DNA of 64,000 nt, taken from Tepidimonas aquatica (lineage in GTDB: Bacteria; Pseudomonadota; Gammaproteobacteria; Burkholderiales; Burkholderiaceae_C). Made by a program: the position numbers and the translations under genes. The notes below the pieces were generated by a model. It worked only from the letters and a program-made list of their open reading frames with translations, was not told the origin of the DNA and did not search any database. Position 1 is the first letter of the stretch; each line of letters starts with the position of its first letter. Positions 63,842 to 64,000 of the stretch are shown one piece after another. The stretch lies in NCBI RefSeq assembly GCF_007556585.1, contig NZ_VJNA01000003.1:1-64000 (forward strand). Reading direction: 5' to 3'.

Positions 63842-64000
63842 TCAGCGGGGGTCCGGCGCCGCCGGATCCGCCACGGCGGGGCCCGATGGCGAGCCGGCCG
63901 CTGGCGCGGCTTGGGGACGCAGCAGCCAATCCAAGCGGCGCTGCGCCTGCGCGGCGGTGGTGGTGTCGCCCAAGCGCTGGGCCATGCGCTGCTGCACCGC
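63842..64000 (-). CDS. C-terminal end of an unidentified gene (partial)
   Basis: An open frame enters from the right edge and stops with TGA at 63844-63842. The 52 visible residues begin AVQQRMAQRLGDTTTAAQAQ, continue RRLDWLLRPQ and end in an Ala/Pro-rich tail. It could be the end of a helical domain, but I cannot name the family. The 121 bp between it and the NYN-like gene show no clear motif. Confidence 0.45.
   Translation of the reverse strand, partial: AVQQRMAQRLGDTTTAAQAQRRLDWLLRPQAAPAAGSPSGPAVADPAAPDPR

Overview
The window looks like a chromosomal segment of a high-GC betaproteobacterium of the order Burkholderiales, probably Comamonadaceae or a close relative (Tepidimonas-like). This is inferred from recognisable gene neighbourhoods (rpsB-tsf-pyrH-frr-uppS-cdsA; yciB-bolA-ppiC; bcp-phoH; methyltransferase-rnhA; pobR/pobA) and protein sequence style, not from a database search. 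Most of it is core or metabolic chromosome. I see no prophage, insertion sequence, CRISPR array, rRNA or tRNA.

Layout. At 1-300 the left edge is anomalous: a + strand piece of dxr abuts a - strand start of cdsA in a head-to-head arrangement that breaks both essential genes. At 320-4290 runs the - strand translation and cell-envelope operon rpsB, tsf, pyrH, frr, uppS, with two intrinsic terminators. At 4463-18465 lie an NAD(P)HX repair enzyme, an acyl-CoA synthetase, a small secreted nuclease, a PobR-like regulator divergent from pobA with a two-site operator, a YgiQ radical SAM protein, a MaoC hydratase, an HSL-type esterase, an iron alcohol dehydrogenase, a patatin-like lipase and two tandem HDOD proteins. 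At 18552-21901 two decayed genes flank tex: a GNAT-toxin relic and a truncated sensor/CheW-like gene.

At 21882-30335 is a seven-gene - strand fatty-acid degradation operon (FadB/J-type bifunctional enzyme, thiolase, acyl-CoA dehydrogenase, two SDRs, thioesterase, CurA-like reductase) with a TetR-type palindrome upstream. At 30457-37544 a second - strand operon pairs an acyl-CoA ligase with a complete Liv-type ABC importer, probably taking up and activating a carboxylic acid. Its LivF has Arg instead of the Walker A Lys. At 37707-40090 come a Crp/Fnr regulator in one unbroken reading frame with yciB, then bolA and a PpiC isomerase. At 40097-44443 a flippase-like membrane protein and a polyprenyl-phosphate glycosyltransferase diverge from ugd and a UDP-glucuronate epimerase, suggesting a uronic-acid surface-decoration module.

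At 44545-53445, - strand, are clpB with a near-consensus sigma-32 promoter, then alaA-hom-thrC-moeA-moaD-moaE as one compact run joining threonine and molybdopterin synthesis. At 53484-64000 are an Mth938-like gene, bcp, PIN-PhoH, a yefM-yoeB toxin-antitoxin pair with TGTACA operators, an RND efflux permease with its adaptor, rnhA with its partner methyltransferase, an NYN-like protein and a partial gene at the right edge. Gene packing is very tight (ATGA and TGATG overlaps, overlapping convergent 3' ends). I found no clearly new multigene system. The most unusual items are the dxr/cdsA junction, the Crp-YciB reading frame, the LivF P-loop substitution and the split sugar module.
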